64,000 nt of DNA, from positions 496,001-560,000 of the forward strand of contig CAVQNQ010000002.1 of assembly GCA_963714205.1 (NCBI GenBank), read 5' to 3'. The position numbers and the translations under genes are program-made. This document shows positions 8,177 to 16,691 of this stretch, piece after piece (the first letter of the stretch is position 1; each line of letters begins with the position of its first letter). The DNA is from CAVQNQ01 sp963714205 (lineage in GTDB: Bacteria; Acidobacteriota; Terriglobia; Bryobacterales; Bryobacteraceae). Under the pieces are notes generated by a model. The model made no database searches and was not told the DNA's origin. It saw only the letters and a program-made list of their open reading frames with translations.

Positions 8177-8517
8177 GGGGCGTCGCGCGCTGGCGGATCG
8201 TGGCCGGAGTGTTCGTGCTGGCGGCCTTGGTGGGCTTCGCGGGCTTCATCGCGCCCATTTATCTGCACAACCTTCAACTTCAGGAATTCGTCTCGGGAAT
8301 GACGCAGAGGATCGCCAAGCAGGCTCCGCCGGACGACGTGCTGCGCTCCCAAGTGCTCGATAAGGCGCATTCGCTCGACCTGCCAGTGAACGAGGACGAC
8401 GTGCATGTCTTGCATTCCCCCGACGGGCTGCGCATCGAGGTGCGCTATTTCGTGAAAGTGGACTTGCCCGGATACACCGTGAACCTGCATTTCTACCCCG
8501 GCGCGGGCAGCCAGTAA
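8173..8517 (+). CDS. Membrane-anchored hypothetical protein (possibly DUF4845-like)
   Basis: Starting at the overlapping ATG 8173, the 114-residue protein has one N-terminal membrane anchor (IVAGVFVLAALVGFAGFIA). An extracytoplasmic domain follows with an amphipathic helix (EFVSGMTQRIAKQAP), LRSQVLDKAHSLDLPVNEDD and two strands, IEVRYFVKVDLPGYTVNLHF. This layout recalls DUF4845-type proteins, but the resemblance is weak. It forms an operon with the preceding zinc-ribbon membrane protein and ends 49 bases before the PBP gene, so it may act in the envelope. Confidence 0.6.
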   Translation: MRGVARWRIVAGVFVLAALVGFAGFIAPIYLHNLQLQEFVSGMTQRIAKQAPPDDVLRSQVLDKAHSLDLPVNEDDVHVLHSPDGLRIEVRYFVKVDLPGYTVNLHFYPGAGSQ

Positions 8518-8566
8518 TTGCGCAAACTATACCCGCCCAGCCCGCCGCGTGCGAAAATTGGATTAA

Positions 8567-11134
8567 GTGGCTACTAAAGCGCCCCAGCGGGTTTCCAAAG
8601 GGAAAATGAAGGTTCGCGTTCCCCGGAATGCGGGATTGGCGCGGTTTTTCTTCGGGCGCGTGGGCGGGACCCTGATTGTCTTGTTTGCCCTTGCCATCAT
8701 TGCGGGGCTGGGGGCATTCACCTACTTCTACTCCAGCTACTCGAAGCTCATCGACGAGAAGCTGCGGGTGGGGCCGATCGCCAATACCGCCAAGATTTTC
8801 GCGGCGCCCGAATCCATCGCCGTGGGCGATGCCATGACGCCGGCCGATGTGGCCAACCAGCTGCGCCGCAGCGGCTACACCGAATCGCGCGACAACCAGG
8901 TGGGCTATTACCAGATCCATCCGTCCTCCATCGAGATCTTTCCCGGCCCGGATTCCTACTTCGACCAGGAGGCCGGGGTGATCAAGTTCGCCGGCGGGAA
9001 GATCGCCGAGGTGATCTCGCTGGCCGACAATACGCCGCGCACGCTGTACCAACTCGAGCCGCAGCTCATCACCAATGTCTCCGGACCGGCCCGCGAGAAG
9101 CGCCGCATCGTGAAGTTCGCCGACATCCCCAGGATCCTGGTGGACGCGGTCACATCGGCCGAGGACAAGCGCTTCTTCCAGCACTCCGGCTTCGACCCCA
9201 TCCGCATCATCAAGGCCGCCTACATCGACCTCAAGGAAGGCCGCAAGGAGCAGGGAGCTTCCACCCTGAGCCAGCAACTGGCGCGCATGTTCTGGCTGGA
9301 TCAGGGCAAGCGCTGGACGCGCAAGCTGGCCGAGATGATCATCACCTTGCAGCTCGAGCAGAAGCTCACCAAGGAGGAGATCTTCGAGTTTTACGCCAAC
9401 GAGATCTTCCTGGGATCGCGCGGCTCGTTCCAGATCCACGGATTCGGCGAGGCCGCCGAGGCCTACCTGGGCAAGGAGCTCAGCCAGATTACGCTTCCGG
9501 AGGCGGCCGAGTTGGCGGGTATGATTCAGAAGCCGGGGTTGTACGATCCGTACCGGCATCCGGACCGGCTGCGCGAGCGGCGCAACGTGGTGCTGGGCCT
9601 GATGCGGCAGAACGAGCAGATCGGCGATCGCGACTGGGCGCTGGCGGTGGAAGCGCCCCTGACCGCGGCGCGCGGGGCGGTGCAGTCGGACGAGGCCCCC
9701 TATTTCGTGGACTTGGTGAACGAGACCACGCAGTCCCTTTTCCAGGATTCGGATATGCAATCCAATGCGTTCCGGATTTATACCACCTTGGATTTGCGGC
9801 TGCAAAGGGCCGCCGAAGAGGCCGTGCGCGACGGCATGGAGAACGTGGATCAGCAGATCCGCCGGCAGCGCCGTTTCCGTGGGCAGACTCCACCCGATGC
9901 CCAGGTGGCGCTGGTGGCCATCGACCCTCACACCGGCGAGGTCCGCGCGCTGGCGGGCGGGCGCAACTACGGAGTGAGCCAGCTCAACCATACGCTCGCC
10001 AAGCGGCAGCCGGGTTCGATTTTCAAGCCGTTCGTGTATGCCGCGGCGCTCGATACGGCCATCTCGGGAGGGCCGCGCCTGCTGACCGCCAGCACCATGG
10101 TCTTGGACCAGCCCACGACTTTCTGGTTCGACGGCAAACCCTACGAGCCCACCAACTTCGAGCAGAAGTTCTACGGCAACGTGACGCTCCGCGAGGCGCT
10201 CGCGCACTCCCTCAACGTAGCCACCGTCAAAGTGGCGGAAATGGTGGGTTTCGATAACGTGGTAGCCATGGCGAACCGGGCCGGCATGAACTACAGCATC
10301 CAACCCACACCGGCGGTGGCTCTGGGAGCCTACGAAATCACGCCCCTCGAAGCGGCGGCCGCGTACACCATCTTTTCCAATCAGGGCGAATACGTTAAGC
10401 CGAGCTTCATTTCGCTGGTGCGCTCGCAGGATGGCAAGACGGTTTTTAAGAGCAAGACCGAGACGAGACCGGCTCTCGATCCGCGGGTGGCGTACCTGAT
10501 GACCAACCTGATGGAAGAAGTGCTGCGCAGCGGCACGGCCGTGGGGGTGCGGGAACGCTACGGATTCACGGCGCCGGCCGCGGGGAAGACCGGCACATCG
10601 CACGATGGCTGGTTCGCGGGCTACACATCCGAGCTGCTGTGCGTGGTGTGGGTGGGTTTCGACGACAATCGGGAACTGGATTTAGAAGGGGCCCACTCGG
10701 CCGCGCCCATCTGGGCCGAGTTCATGAAGAGCGCGCTGGCCTTTCGCGAGTACCACGATACCAAGCCCTTCGAGGCGCCCGATGGTATTGTCACCATCTC
10801 CATCGATCCGCAGTCGGGAATGCCGGCCACGCCGTCTTGCCCCACCTCACGGCCGGAGGTCTACATTGCCGGAACGCAGCCGGTGGGCGCCTGCCCGCTG
10901 CACGGCGGCCAGGTGACCAATGTGGCGGGCTGGGAGGTCGCTCCGGCCGCTTCGGGTGCATCTCCGGAGAGCGGCGCAAGGGCGCCGGCGCAGGAAAGCG
11001 CGCCGCCGGCACCCCGCCCAACTCAGGCGCGTGCCGAGGCGAATGTGCCGGCGGCCGCGCCGCAGACCGCCGAGCAGCAGCCCAAGCCGCAGAAAAAGGG
11101 ATTCTTCCGGCGATTATTGAATGTGTTTAAATAG
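8567..11134 (+). CDS. mrcB: PBP1B-like bifunctional peptidoglycan glycosyltransferase/transpeptidase
   Basis: This 855-residue class A PBP has a basic cytoplasmic tail, a membrane helix at about residues 35-60 (GGTLIVLFALAIIAGLGAFT), and a UB2H-like domain to about 170 as in PBP1B. The GT51 glycosyltransferase follows, with the catalytic Glu at about 199 (TSAEDKRFFQHSGFD) and EQGASTLSQQLARM and KLTKEEIFEFYANEIFLG. The transpeptidase domain has the nucleophile Ser484 in PGSIFKPF, the SxN motif AHSLNVATV and KTG in AAGKTGTSHDGWFAGYTS. The C-terminal about 80 residues are an Ala/Pro/Gln-rich tail ending KKGFFRRLLNVFK. The start is GTG 8567. It polymerises and cross-links peptidoglycan at the inner-membrane outer face. 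Confidence 0.93.
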   Translation: MATKAPQRVSKGKMKVRVPRNAGLARFFFGRVGGTLIVLFALAIIAGLGAFTYFYSSYSKLIDEKLRVGPIANTAKIFAAPESIAVGDAMTPADVANQLRRSGYTESRDNQVGYYQIHPSSIEIFPGPDSYFDQEAGVIKFAGGKIAEVISLADNTPRTLYQLEPQLITNVSGPAREKRRIVKFADIPRILVDAVTSAEDKRFFQHSGFDPIRIIKAAYIDLKEGRKEQGASTLSQQLARMFWLDQGKRWTRKLAEMIITLQLEQKLTKEEIFEFYANEIFLGSRGSFQIHGFGEAAEAYLGKELSQITLPEAAELAGMIQKPGLYDPYRHPDRLRERRNVVLGLMRQNEQIGDRDWALAVEAPLTAARGAVQSDEAPYFVDLVNETTQSLFQDSDMQSNAFRIYTTLDLRLQRAAEEAVRDGMENVDQQIRRQRRFRGQTPPDAQVALVAIDPHTGEVRALAGGRNYGVSQLNHTLAKRQPGSIFKPFVYAAALDTAISGGPRLLTASTMVLDQPTTFWFDGKPYEPTNFEQKFYGNVTLREALAHSLNVATVKVAEMVGFDNVVAMANRAGMNYSIQPTPAVALGAYEITPLEAAAAYTIFSNQGEYVKPSFISLVRSQDGKTVFKSKTETRPALDPRVAYLMTNLMEEVLRSGTAVGVRERYGFTAPAAGKTGTSHDGWFAGYTSELLCVVWVGFDDNRELDLEGAHSAAPIWAEFMKSALAFREYHDTKPFEAPDGIVTISIDPQSGMPATPSCPTSRPEVYIAGTQPVGACPLHGGQVTNVAGWEVAPAASGASPESGARAPAQESAPPAPRPTQARAEANVPAAAPQTAEQQPKPQKKGFFRRLLNVFK

Positions 11135-11152
11135 GGGGCAGAGGAGGCCCGT

Positions 11153-11938
11153 ATGCATTTCCCACCTCTGGCCCTGGTGCTAGCCTCTGGCCTCTGTTCC
11201 ACCTGGGTGATCGCGCAATCCTCTGACGCCGTGCCGGATGGGCTGATCCCATCGCCGCCGCCCGTCCAAGCGCGGCCGAATCTCAGACCGGAGGAGCGCG
11301 GCGACATCTACATGGCGCGCAAAATGTACCGCGAGGCGATCGAGGCCTTCCGCGAGGGATCGCCCAAAGACGCGGTGCTGCAAAACAAGATGGGGATCGC
11401 GTATCACCAGATGCAGCAGTTGGATGCCGCCCGGAAATGTTATCAGTTGGCCATCCGGCTCAAACCGGACTATGTGGAAGCGGAAAACAACCTGGGCACG
11501 GTTTACTACGCCCGGAAGAACTTCCGCCGGGCGATCGACTGCTATCGCAAAGCTATCGCGATGATCCCGGAGGGCGCCCGGCAGGCTTCTATCTACAGCA
11601 ACTTGGGCACGGCCTACTTCTCCCGCAAGCAATACCAGCTTGCCAGCGAAGCCTACCAGACGGCGCTCCGGCTGAACCCTGATGTCTTCGAGTCGCGCGG
11701 CAGCGCTGGCGTGATGCTGCAGGAGCGCAACGTCGAGGAGCGCGCGAAGTTTCACTATTACATGGCCAAGGTGTATGCCAAAGACGGGCGTAACGACCTG
11801 TCGCTCCAATACCTCAGGAAGGCGCTCGAAGAGGGATTCAAGGACCGCAAGAAGATCGAGGAAGATCCCGAGCTCGCTCCCGTGCGCGATCTGCCCGAAT
11901 TCAAGGAGCTGATGGAACGGGAGCCGCGTGCATTATAA
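11153..11938 (+). CDS. Secreted TPR protein
   Basis: A signal peptide (PPLALVLASGLCSTWVIAQS) precedes about five TPR units between residues 45 and 225. One example is AVLQNKMGIAYHQMQQLDAA, and another YVEAENNLGTVYYARKNFRR. The C-terminus carries the RNDLSLQYLRKALEEGF helix and the DPELAPVRDLPEFKELM ending often seen in acidobacterial TPR proteins. GAGGAGG lies just upstream of ATG 11153. It overlaps the next TPR gene by 11 bases, so the pair is co-translated. It is a protein-protein scaffold, probably periplasmic; its partner is unknown. Confidence 0.8.
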   Translation: MHFPPLALVLASGLCSTWVIAQSSDAVPDGLIPSPPPVQARPNLRPEERGDIYMARKMYREAIEAFREGSPKDAVLQNKMGIAYHQMQQLDAARKCYQLAIRLKPDYVEAENNLGTVYYARKNFRRAIDCYRKAIAMIPEGARQASIYSNLGTAYFSRKQYQLASEAYQTALRLNPDVFESRGSAGVMLQERNVEERAKFHYYMAKVYAKDGRNDLSLQYLRKALEEGFKDRKKIEEDPELAPVRDLPEFKELMEREPRAL

Positions 11939-13877
11939 AGCGGGGTGGATGCGGGGAGCATCCGCCGCGCTCTTGACGTGGGCCGGCCTGACAGGCTGCG
12001 GGAGGAGTTCCGCTCCCACCGTGCCGGAGCGACTCGCCGTACTGCGCTTCGAAAACCTGGGCGCGGACGTTTCTACCGATTGGATGGGCCGCGCGCTTTC
12101 CGAGGCAATTGGCACCGAGCTGACCGGCATTCCGGGTATGCGCGTGATCGGCTCGGCGCAACTGCACAGCCTGGACGGCGCGCTGGGAATCCGGCCGGCA
12201 TCCGCGCCGGGAGTCTCGGCGGAACGAGACCTGGCGCTGGCCGCCGGCGCCAACCGCATCGGCTACGGCGATTATGACGTGCGGGCGGACCGCCTGGAGG
12301 CGCGCCTCGCGATCGAAGATCCGCGCACCGGCAGGATGGTCGAAACGATCGCGGCATCCGCGCCTTCCGGCGACGTACTGGGGGCGGCCGCGAGCCTGGC
12401 GCGCCAGCTTTCGAGGTACGCTTCCGCCTATCCCACGCGCAGCCAGGCGGCGCTGCGGGAATACGCCATGGCCCTCGAAGCGCAGGGCCCCGGCACCGCC
12501 GCGCACCTGGAAGCCGCCATTTCCGCCGATCCGGCTTTCGGTCCGGCCTACCGCACCCTGGCGCATCTCGAGATCGGAAGCGGAGACCGCTCCGGTGCTC
12601 TGGCCACCCTGCAACGCGGGCTGGCGCGGGGCGGCGCCATCGGCCCGGTGGAGCGCGCGCGCCTCGAAGCGGAGGCCGCCAGCCTGGGCGGCGATTTGGG
12701 CGCCAGCCGCCGTGCGCTGGCCGCGCTCGCCCGCCTGCAACCGGAAGACCCCCTGGTGTGGCGCTCACTGGCCGACGCGGCCATGAACGGACGCGCTTAT
12801 GGGGAGGCGGTCGAGTCTTTCCGGAAGGCGCTGGCGCTCGAACCGGAGGACGTTGCGGCGCTCAACCAACTCGGCTACGCGGCTGCCTATGCAGGCGATC
12901 TCAATGCCGCCATGGAGGCTTTGCGGAGATATCAGAAGCTGCGTCCGTCCGATCCCAATGCGCTCGATTCCATGGGCGACGTGAACCTGATCACCGGGCG
13001 CCTGCGCGAGGCCGAAACGTTCTACCTGGAGGCCGCCGGGAAGGATGCGAATTTCCTGGGCGGCGGCGACCGGCACAAAGCCGCCATGGCGCGCCTGATG
13101 ACCGGAGACCGCGACGGCGCCGATGCCCTCGAAAAGCAGTACCTGGACGCGCGCACGGCCGGGCACGACCCTCTGGTGGCGTATCGCCAGGCTCAATGGT
13201 CGTGGGTGAGCGGCCGGCGTCAGGAGGCTTGCCGGCAACTCGAGGATTATGCGCGAGACGCCCTTAGGCTCCCCCAGCGGGAGGTGGCGTCGCGCGCCTA
13301 TACCGATCTGGCGGTCTGGAGGCGGCTGCTGGGCGATCGCGAAGGCGCTTCCGCCGCGGCGAACCAGGCGGCGGCCGCGGAGGGGGCGGCGGCCGGCGTT
13401 GGAGCCGCTTTGGCGCGCTTCCTGAGCCAGCCGCACGCCCCGGCCTCCGAATGGGCCGCCCGCGTGGCGCGGCTCGCCCCGGGCCCCGAGACGCCCGCAC
13501 GCGACCGCGCCCTGGCGTATGCGCTGCTGCTCGACGGGGAATTCGACGCCGCTTCGGAGGTCCTGAAGAGGCTGTATTCCGCCACTGGCACGCCGCCCGA
13601 GGAAGGGATCGCGATTTTGCTGGCGTGGAGCTATCTCGAAACCGGACGCTACCAGGATGCCGCGCCGCTGCTGCGCTTCAACCCCGTGCCCGCGGCGGAT
13701 GGCCTCTCTCCGTTCGTTTCTTTTTTCTTCCCGCGGCTCTATTACCTGCGCGGTGAGGCAGCCGTCAAAGCCGGCCACGCCGACGAGGCGCGCGCTGATT
13801 TCAAACTCTTCCTCGAAATCTCCGGCCCGGATCCGCTGGTCTGGGGCGAGGAGAAAAACGCCGCCGCGGCACGCTGA
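11928..13877 (+). CDS. TPR lipoprotein with TolB-like N-terminal domain
   Basis: The 649-residue product begins with a signal ending in a lipobox (AGLTGC, Cys24), so it is probably membrane-anchored. Residues about 30-165 (ERLAVLRFENLGADVSTDWM, later LALAAGANRIGYGDYDVR) resemble the TolB-like N-terminal domain that precedes TPRs in adenylate-cyclase-type and CadC-like regulators. About ten TPR-like helical pairs follow from residue 180 to the end. ATG 11949 is an alternative start that would leave a shorter signal. It overlaps the preceding TPR gene by 11 bases and is followed 50 bases later by the phosphatase-fold gene. Confidence 0.75.
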   Translation: MHYKAGWMRGASAALLTWAGLTGCGRSSAPTVPERLAVLRFENLGADVSTDWMGRALSEAIGTELTGIPGMRVIGSAQLHSLDGALGIRPASAPGVSAERDLALAAGANRIGYGDYDVRADRLEARLAIEDPRTGRMVETIAASAPSGDVLGAAASLARQLSRYASAYPTRSQAALREYAMALEAQGPGTAAHLEAAISADPAFGPAYRTLAHLEIGSGDRSGALATLQRGLARGGAIGPVERARLEAEAASLGGDLGASRRALAALARLQPEDPLVWRSLADAAMNGRAYGEAVESFRKALALEPEDVAALNQLGYAAAYAGDLNAAMEALRRYQKLRPSDPNALDSMGDVNLITGRLREAETFYLEAAGKDANFLGGGDRHKAAMARLMTGDRDGADALEKQYLDARTAGHDPLVAYRQAQWSWVSGRRQEACRQLEDYARDALRLPQREVASRAYTDLAVWRRLLGDREGASAAANQAAAAEGAAAGVGAALARFLSQPHAPASEWAARVARLAPGPETPARDRALAYALLLDGEFDAASEVLKRLYSATGTPPEEGIAILLAWSYLETGRYQDAAPLLRFNPVPAADGLSPFVSFFFPRLYYLRGEAAVKAGHADEARADFKLFLEISGPDPLVWGEEKNAAAAR

Positions 13878-13927
13878 CATTGTGCGCGGCGCAAAGAAGT
13901 CGTAAGCTAAGAACCTGGGGTGCAGTC

Positions 13928-15061
13928 ATGCGGGAGGCTATTGCCCATGCGTTGGACCGCCGCACGCTCCTGCGGCTAGCCCTTTTGGCCGCGGTAGAGA
14001 AACTGCCTCCTAAGGCGGCCCGGGCGGCGAACCGTCCCGTGCGCAAAGTCGTGCTGGCAACCATCGCCGGCGTCAGACGGAAAGAGACCTTCGCTCCCAC
14101 CGGGCTGGCTAATATCCCCCGCCTGCACGGCGACCTCATGCCCCGCGCGCTGTTCTACGAGAACTGCGTAAATGAAGGGGTCACGTCGCACTTCAACACC
14201 ATCTCCAGTATTCTGACCGGAGTCTGGCAGCACGTGGACGACTGGGGCCGCGACCTGCCGCGCAACCCCACCCTGATCAACTATCTTCGGAGTCAGCTCC
14301 ACCTGGACCCTACGCAGACATTTGTCGTCACCAGCAATAAGGCGCTCACCGCGAACATCGGGGCGGGCGGGAACGTGATCCTCACCAAGCAACTGCTGAT
14401 CGAGGCGGTCGAGCGGATCGTCCTGTTCGGCCAGCGGCCGCGCCTCGATCGGGATCTGCTGCTCAATGAATTGACCGAGGTCATGCAGCAGGATTACGAG
14501 CGGATCGGTTGGGAGGTCCCTGGACCGGCTGCTACCATGGCGCCGGCGCTCAAGCAAACGTTTCTGACCGCTCTGGCGGATTTCATAAAGGGACCCGACA
14601 ACGCCACGAGCGGCGACGAGCTCACCTTCATCGTCGCCGCCGAAGTGCTTCGCCGCGTGGAGCCGGCCCTGCTGATGATCAATTTTTCGGACATAGAGGT
14701 GGCGCACTTCGGGCTCTACTCGGCTCACCTGGCGGGCATACGCAACACGGACGCGATTTGCTACCGGCTCTGGAACCTGCTCCAGTCTCTTCCGGCATAC
14801 GCCGACCAGACTGCGCTGGTGATCATGCCGGAGTTCGGCCGGGATCCCGACGGATCGACGACTAACGGCTTTTTCAACCATCGCACTAACACCGAGGAGA
14901 ACCGGGTGACCTGGCTGATGGTGCTGGGCCCGACCGCGAGCCGGCCCGCGCTCGTGAAGACGCCGGTGCGGCATATCGATGTAGCTCCCTCTCTGGGGGC
15001 CTTTCTTGGCGTGGAGTGCACACAAGCGGTGGGCGCTATGCTGCCGGAATTCCGGGTCTGA
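13928..15061 (+). CDS. Exported alkaline-phosphatase-superfamily (DUF1501/sulfatase-like) protein
   Basis: With ATG 13928 the protein is 377 residues and starts with a Tat-like signal (DRRTLLRLALLAAVEKL). The fold is suggested by conserved metal-site elements in order: VLATIAGVRR near the start, INFSDIEVAHFG with Asp and His, VIMPEFGRDPDG, FNHRTN, and the C-terminal HIDVAPSLGAFLGVE, which is the standard ending of the superfamily. The usual nucleophile Ser/Thr is not obvious, so activity is uncertain. It may be a DUF1501-like protein. The next gene starts two bases after its stop, so the pair is an operon. Confidence 0.62.
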   Translation: MREAIAHALDRRTLLRLALLAAVEKLPPKAARAANRPVRKVVLATIAGVRRKETFAPTGLANIPRLHGDLMPRALFYENCVNEGVTSHFNTISSILTGVWQHVDDWGRDLPRNPTLINYLRSQLHLDPTQTFVVTSNKALTANIGAGGNVILTKQLLIEAVERIVLFGQRPRLDRDLLLNELTEVMQQDYERIGWEVPGPAATMAPALKQTFLTALADFIKGPDNATSGDELTFIVAAEVLRRVEPALLMINFSDIEVAHFGLYSAHLAGIRNTDAICYRLWNLLQSLPAYADQTALVIMPEFGRDPDGSTTNGFFNHRTNTEENRVTWLMVLGPTASRPALVKTPVRHIDVAPSLGAFLGVECTQAVGAMLPEFRV

Positions 15062-15063
15062 CG

Positions 15064-16269
15064 ATGACCGCGATCGACAAAGAGCTGCTCAAACGGTTGC
15101 CCAGGACGTTTGTGCCGCCGCTGAATGAACAGCTCGAGAAGTGGGACGTGCTGTTCCCGGTCGAGCAGCGCACCCTGAAAGATCAGATCGATTACCTCGC
15201 CGGGCTTTCCCCCGCGGATTTCGAAGCGTTGTTCCGGGCGGTAAACGGCATCGAGGCGAAGATGCAGTTGCCGGCCTGGAAGGATTCGAGCGCGCGCATC
15301 AGCATTGCGGAAACGTCCCTGCTGGTGCGCTCGCCGTATTATCCCCAGTGGCGCTCCGAGGTCGAGAAAATCTTCGCCCGAATCGACGCCGGCGTCGAGG
15401 CCGCGAAAGGGCGGAAGCGGCGCAGGAACGTGGTCGTCTGCCTGCTGCCGGCCGGGCTGCCCCTCCCCGCCGGAAACCCCTGGCCCGGGCTCGCGCAGGC
15501 CGCCCGGACGCTGGCGCTGCGTACGGCTTTCGGCGACGGCGCGGAGAAATTCCTGCTGGCGCTGGCGGGCCACACGGATCCTGCCGCGGACACGGCGGAA
15601 CGCACCTGGGTCTTCGAATCCGGGGATGCTCTCAGCCGGAAACTGGCGCCGGGGGCGGATGGCTTGACGCTGCTCTCCTTTGACGCCCTCGGACCTGCCC
15701 GAAAGGAGTTCCTGAAGCGGCTGAATCTCATCAAGAAGGATCTCCATTCGGCGGACCAGGCCTTCGAGGATTTGCGCCGCCTGGATCTGTCTCCGTTGCT
15801 GGGGAAGGGGCTGGGACACGATCCCCGCCTTTCCGGCTTCATTCGGGATCTTTTTCTCACCGGCAACGGGGCGTTGCTTTTTGGGAACGCTTTCGTGGAG
15901 TGGGGCGCCTCGGAGGCCATCCGCCGGGCGCAGCCGCAACTCGCGATCTGTGCCTTCGGTATTCGGCGCAAGCTGAAGCCTTTCAGCAGCGTAGCGGTAT
16001 TCGAGGACCAGGGGCGGGCGAACCCGGTGCCCGAGCAGGACGACGCCCCTTCCTCGCTCATCGACGCCCAGATCTTAGCCGAGTATGTCTTTCTCGCAAC
16101 TTCCCGGCTGCCCTCCTACGAGGGGAATACCCTGGGTGTCTTCGCCATCGAGGACTCCAATGTAGTCCAGCTAGTCGGACCGACCCTCTCCACCATTTGG
16201 CCGTCTGAGCCGCTGGCTCTAACCGAGCTGAACGCCGGCATTTTGCGTTGGATGGAGGAAGCCGGGTGA
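15064..16269 (+). CDS. Hypothetical protein, 401 aa, paired with the phosphatase-fold gene
   Basis: The start is ATG 15064, two bases after the upstream stop, giving MTAIDKELLKRLPRTFVPPL; the longer frame from 15016 would overlap the previous gene for no reason. There is no signal peptide or membrane helix. It is mostly helical at first (VEQRTLKDQIDYLAGLSPAD), with a basic loop GRKRRRNVVVCLLPAGLPL and a central alpha/beta core. I do not recognise a family. Strict pairing with the exported phosphatase-fold protein suggests a shared process. Confidence 0.6.
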   Translation: MTAIDKELLKRLPRTFVPPLNEQLEKWDVLFPVEQRTLKDQIDYLAGLSPADFEALFRAVNGIEAKMQLPAWKDSSARISIAETSLLVRSPYYPQWRSEVEKIFARIDAGVEAAKGRKRRRNVVVCLLPAGLPLPAGNPWPGLAQAARTLALRTAFGDGAEKFLLALAGHTDPAADTAERTWVFESGDALSRKLAPGADGLTLLSFDALGPARKEFLKRLNLIKKDLHSADQAFEDLRRLDLSPLLGKGLGHDPRLSGFIRDLFLTGNGALLFGNAFVEWGASEAIRRAQPQLAICAFGIRRKLKPFSSVAVFEDQGRANPVPEQDDAPSSLIDAQILAEYVFLATSRLPSYEGNTLGVFAIEDSNVVQLVGPTLSTIWPSEPLALTELNAGILRWMEEAG

Positions 16270-16386
16270 GAGCCAGGCGGCGCGGCCCAGACACCTTCGG
16301 CGAGTGCTAGCCAATTACGATGTCAGTCCGCACGGATTAGCCCTGGAAGGGGTTTACCGGAAGGGCGGGTAGACCGCCGCAGGCGT

Positions 16387-16441
16387 CAATCAGATCCGCC
16401 TGTTCAGTATTGAGCTTATTTCGGCCCCAAAATACTGATTG
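16387..16441. repeat. Nested inverted repeat upstream of the TonB receptor promoter
   Basis: The right arm AATACTGATTG (16431-16441) is complementary to CAATCAG (16387-16393) plus CAGTATT (16405-16411), so the left arm is the same word split by 11 bases with CAG used twice. It ends 26 bases upstream of the -35 hexamer. The position fits an activator or repressor site; alternatively it is a terminator-like hairpin for the upstream operon, although no T-tract follows. Confidence 0.45.
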
Positions 16442-16467
16442 CAGCCCCCGAAAATATCGGAATACCC

Positions 16468-16496
16468 TTGACAATAGTTAACGATTATAATATAGT
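16468..16496 (+). promoter_or_regulatory. Sigma70-type promoter of TonB receptor 1
   Basis: A perfect -35 TTGACA (16468-16473) and a -10 TATAGT (16491-16496) are separated by exactly 17 bases, in a locally AT-rich stretch. A second -10-like TATAAT at 16486 has bad spacing. It would start transcription near 16503 and leave a leader of about 190 bases. Confidence 0.7.
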
Positions 16497-16691
16497 CTCC
16501 CATCATAGGAGTAGTAGAAAGAGATTAGAGAGTCTGGATCTCTGCTGTACACCGCCTGTACCTGGGGGCGAGAAGTTCCCGCACGCAGGTTCGGGTTGGG
16601 AGTTGAGGCGTCGGGGTGTGAGAGGCCCCGCAGGGGAAAAGGGATATGGCTGGGGTTGTGCGTTAACTGAGAGAGTAAAGAGAGGTTACGC

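Larger units (their letters stand above)
16270..16691 (+). other. 422-base non-coding leader and promoter region of TonB receptor 1
   Basis: No convincing gene is present. From left to right it holds a nested inverted repeat (16387-16441), a strong sigma70-like promoter (16468-16496) and a leader of roughly 190 bases. The leader is rich in GAGAG/GGGG tracts and includes the pair GAGGCCCCGCAGGGG, which may fold. It ends with the ribosome site AGAGG at 16681-16685, six bases before the ATG. The long leader leaves room for post-transcriptional control, but I could not fit a known riboswitch. Confidence 0.5.

Noticed and set aside
8246..10603. Long antisense frame of 785 codons opposite the PBP gene
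   Set aside because: It has no domain, no signal, and its codon pattern mirrors the GC-rich PBP gene; it is a shadow.
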